A stretch of DNA of 64,000 nucleotides, from positions 310,001 to 374,000 of the forward strand of contig CAKONC010000001.1 of the NCBI GenBank assembly GCA_934096985.1, read 5' to 3'. The notes under the pieces are model-generated. The model worked only from the letters and a program-made list of their open reading frames with translations, was not told where the DNA came from and did no database searches. Position 1 is the first letter of the stretch. Each line of letters starts with the position of its first letter. Below are positions 61,841 to 64,000 of this stretch, one piece after another. A program made the position numbers and the translations under genes. Source of the DNA: an uncultured Bacilli bacterium (lineage in GTDB: Bacteria > Bacillota_I > Bacilli_A > RF39 > UBA660).

Positions 61841-64000
61841 ATGAAAAAAAGATTTATATTATTAATTACTGGAATAATAATTTGTTTAGGAATATTATTT
61901 TATTTTCAAGTCAGTAATAAAAATACTTTGAAAGAAAGTACTGTAGAAACTAAAAATAATTCTATGGCCATAATGATTAAAGAAGATGGTGCTACAGAAT
62001 ATATTAAATCATCCTCAAATAGCATTCCAATAGGAGATTATGTATTAAACGAAGAAAAAACATATTGTAAAAATAATGGGAAGATAAATAATTATAATAG
62101 TATTACTGGTACTGTAAATTTTTCATTTATTGGCACAGATAAATGTTATTTATATTTTGATTATAAAGAGTCAAAAGAATTATATAAATTAATTGCTAAA
62201 AGATATAACAGCAATGATACTTATGTAAAACTATATAATCCATCATCAGAAGGAGATCCAAATACATATGATAATAATATTTATTATTTTAATGGAGCAG
62301 AAGAAGATAACAATGTTCTTTTTGCGGGCTTTTGCTGGAAGATAGTAAGAACTACTGAAACTGGTGGGGTTAAAATGATATATAATGGAGTGCAAACTAA
62401 TGGTTCATGTAATAACAGTGGCACAGCTTCACAACTGGCAAGTACAAAAGAATTTAATAGTAGTTATAATTCACCAGCATATGTGGGATATATGTATAAT
62501 ACAGTTTATAAAAGTTTAAGTACGAGTATGTCATCACAATCAAATATAGTATTTGGAAATACATTTACGTATAATGGAACATATACACTAAGTAATACAA
62601 AAACAGTATCAACATCATGGTCAAGTGGCTATAATACAATCAATAGTAATCATTATACGTGTTTTACTACAGGAACAACATGTACATCACTTTATTATGT
62701 ATATCGTACAGATTCGACTAGAGCATATTATATAAAGCTTTCAAATGGAAAATCAGTAGACGATGCATTAAATGAAATGCTTTATGCAGATGATGTAAAT
62801 AAAACTGATAGTACAATAAAAGCATATATAGACACATGGTATAAAGACAATTTGACAAGTTATACAGGTAAACTGGAAGATACTGTATTTTGTAATGACA
62901 GAACTATGATCAACCAATCAGCAAATGGATGGAATCCAAATGGAGGAAGTACCTCAACCTCTTTAGATTTTAAAAATAATGATACAAATTATAGCTTAGC
63001 ATGTACAAATGAAACTGATAGATTCAGTATGAGTAATAGTAAAGCAAGACTTAATTATCCTGTTGGGTTATTGTCCGCACCGGAGGTATGGCTAGCGTAT
63101 AGAAATGCCAGCTATAGTACGTATTATTTAAATACCGGCAGTTGGTATTGGCTTGCTTCCCCTCAGACCTTCTCCGACTTCCCCTACGTCAGGGACGTGG
63201 ACACCTCGGGTAACATGATGAGCGGCGACGGCGTCGTCAAGGTGGGGGGCGTGCGTCCGGCCGTTTCCTTGAAGCCTGGCACCGAATATGTAGATGGAGA
63301 TGGCTCTTTTACAAATCCATTTGTGATTGGAGATGCTGTAGAGGAACCTAGTGGAAATTCTTTTGATACAGTCTTTGCTGCTAATAATACTGATATATTT
63401 CCTGAAAATGGTTTAAGATATGAAGGAGCAGATCCAAATAATTACATTTGTTTAGATAATAAAACAAGTGGTGCTTGTTCTTCATCTTCATTATTATTTA
63501 GAATAATAGGATTATTTGATGAAGATACATCGAGTGATGGAACAAATAGCAGTGGCACTAAAAAACTACTTAAAATAATAGATACAAATAACTATGGTGG
63601 AACAAGTGGTAAGTATTGGAATTCAGCAGGAACAAACAATTGGAGTACGGCATCACTCAAAACAGAATTAAATGAACCATATTTGACTGCTTTGTTAGGT
63701 ACTTCAAATGTAAATAGTAAACTTTCTAGTGGAATAGCAAATGCAAAATGGCATTTAGGGGGAGGAAATAATACTTCATCAAGTAATTATTATTATCAAA
63801 AAATAACAACAGAAAATATGCATAAAGCGGAAAGAAGCCCGTATGCTACAAGTGGGACACTTCAAAATTTATATAGTGGTAATCCAAGTAGTATATATGC
63901 AAAAGTTGGTTTAATGTATCCAAGTGATTATGGTTATGCAACAGACGGAGGTACAACGACAAATAAATCAAGTTGTAGATCAAAAGAATTATATAATTGG
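61841..64000 (+). CDS. Large surface protein, candidate DGR target, 5' part
   Basis: Open from ATG 61841 to the right edge, 720 codons with no stop. One N-terminal membrane helix (about residues 4-22) anchors it. First module: FAGFCWKIVRTTETGGVKMIYNG, AYIDTWYKDNLTSYTGKL, LLSAPEVWLAYRNAS, WYWLASP, then GVRPAVSLKPG and GDGSFTNPFVIGD, the outline of a C-type-lectin-like domain related to the gene at 60168. A second, related module starts near residue 500 (LLFRIIGLFDED...LLKIIDTNNYGG) and continues past the edge. GGGAG lies 10 bp before the ATG. Expression is probably driven from the invertible segment just upstream. Residues ~438-481 are encoded by the GC-rich stretch described separately. Confidence 0.8.
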   Translation, partial: MKKRFILLITGIIICLGILFYFQVSNKNTLKESTVETKNNSMAIMIKEDGATEYIKSSSNSIPIGDYVLNEEKTYCKNNGKINNYNSITGTVNFSFIGTDKCYLYFDYKESKELYKLIAKRYNSNDTYVKLYNPSSEGDPNTYDNNIYYFNGAEEDNNVLFAGFCWKIVRTTETGGVKMIYNGVQTNGSCNNSGTASQLASTKEFNSSYNSPAYVGYMYNTVYKSLSTSMSSQSNIVFGNTFTYNGTYTLSNTKTVSTSWSSGYNTINSNHYTCFTTGTTCTSLYYVYRTDSTRAYYIKLSNGKSVDDALNEMLYADDVNKTDSTIKAYIDTWYKDNLTSYTGKLEDTVFCNDRTMINQSANGWNPNGGSTSTSLDFKNNDTNYSLACTNETDRFSMSNSKARLNYPVGLLSAPEVWLAYRNASYSTYYLNTGSWYWLASPQTFSDFPYVRDVDTSGNMMSGDGVVKVGGVRPAVSLKPGTEYVDGDGSFTNPFVIGDAVEEPSGNSFDTVFAANNTDIFPENGLRYEGADPNNYICLDNKTSGACSSSSLLFRIIGLFDEDTSSDGTNSSGTKKLLKIIDTNNYGGTSGKYWNSAGTNNWSTASLKTELNEPYLTALLGTSNVNSKLSSGIANAKWHLGGGNNTSSSNYYYQKITTENMHKAERSPYATSGTLQNLYSGNPSSIYAKVGLMYPSDYGYATDGGTTTNKSSCRSKELYNW
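63152..63283 (+). other. GC-rich, A-poor segment: candidate DGR variable repeat (VR)
   Basis: Within an AT-rich gene, 39 codons from 63158 to 63274 switch composition: by hand count 35 end in G or C and 22 are of the form NNC, and only about 18 of 120 bases are A. The segment encodes SPQTFSDFPYVRDVDTSG followed by GVRPAVSLK, i.e. the ligand-facing end of a C-type-lectin-like domain. A-to-N mutagenesis of a template rich in AAC codons gives exactly NNC codons. The composition returns to normal after GTEYVDGDG. No second copy (template repeat) and no reverse transcriptase lie in the window. Confidence 0.7.

Noticed and set aside
63135..63290. GC-rich island as contamination, chimera or ordinary horizontal transfer
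   Set aside because: It stays in frame, ends exactly at the conserved GVRP motif shared with the AT-rich paralogue at 60168, and shows codon-position bias (NNC), which a random foreign insert would not.
1..64000. Mycoplasma-type code (TGA = Trp)
   Set aside because: Complete genes such as nfo, pflA and dnaE end with TGA at their expected lengths, and TGG is used for Trp.
1..64000. tRNA, rRNA, tmRNA, transposase or recombinase genes
   Set aside because: Looked for by eye (T-arm-like GGTTCGANTCC, GC-rich stretches, recombinase motifs) and none found; a covariance-model scan would be needed to exclude a diverged RNA gene.

Overview
The window is AT-rich bacterial DNA, roughly a quarter to a third G+C by eye. 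Gene content points to an uncultured, low-GC, endospore-related member of the Bacillota (Bacilli side, gut-type 'Mollicutes-like' lineage). Evidence: PolC together with DnaE, a gerA-type germination operon, ylbD/ylbE, yqeG/yqeH, an nfo-DUF2624-pbp-rpmG-efp neighbourhood, a tyrosine T-box and an mraZ-rsmH-ftsL-pbp cluster. TGA is a normal stop (nfo, pflA and dnaE end with it), so this is not a code-4 mycoplasma. The species cannot be named from the sequence alone.

Layout. 0-8.2 kb: topoisomerase IV (parE 3' end, parC), ylbD-ylbE, a lone type IV prepilin-like protein, nfo, a DUF2624-like gene, a class B PBP, rpmG and efp. 8.2-12.1 kb: fermentation (pflB, pflA, ldh). 12.1-15.4 kb: a structured leader, then a GNAT and a three-gene ABC-2 exporter. 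15.4-17 kb: a compact T-box and tyrS. 17-20.4 kb (minus): gerAA-gerAC-gerAB. 20.4-34.1 kb: rlmD-like methylase, then an accessory-looking mix (RhuM fragment, phosphatase, pyrophosphatase, cutA, a broken RsgI/PepSY gene, cls, a five-gene operon of unknown role with a zincin and a C39-like peptidase, an XRE membrane regulator, deoD). 34.1-39.8 kb: surface or secreted proteins (Hint-domain protein, Cys-rich repeat protein and its membrane partner). 39.9-50.5 kb: dnaE, polC, yqeG, yqeH, mutL. 50.5-59.4 kb: yceD-rpmF, the short dcw cluster, rpsO, pnp. 59.5-64 kb: more surface proteins.

The most interesting signal is a pair of diverged copies of one ~350 bp DNA element, at 34205-34559 and 61458-61810. 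Each is bounded by its own ~31 bp inverted repeat, and the interiors lie in opposite orientations. Each sits directly upstream of a gene for a membrane-anchored extracellular protein. This is the architecture of invertible (phase-variable) promoters. The gene behind the second copy (61841 to the window end) carries an abrupt GC-rich, adenine-poor, NNC-codon stretch at 63152-63283, ending in a GVRPAVSLK motif. That is what the variable repeat of a diversity-generating retroelement (DGR) looks like. The proposal is a surface protein that is both switched on and off by promoter inversion and diversified by mutagenic retrohoming. Neither the recombinase nor the template repeat and reverse transcriptase is in the window.

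No tRNA, rRNA, CRISPR array, transposase or recombinase gene was recognised.
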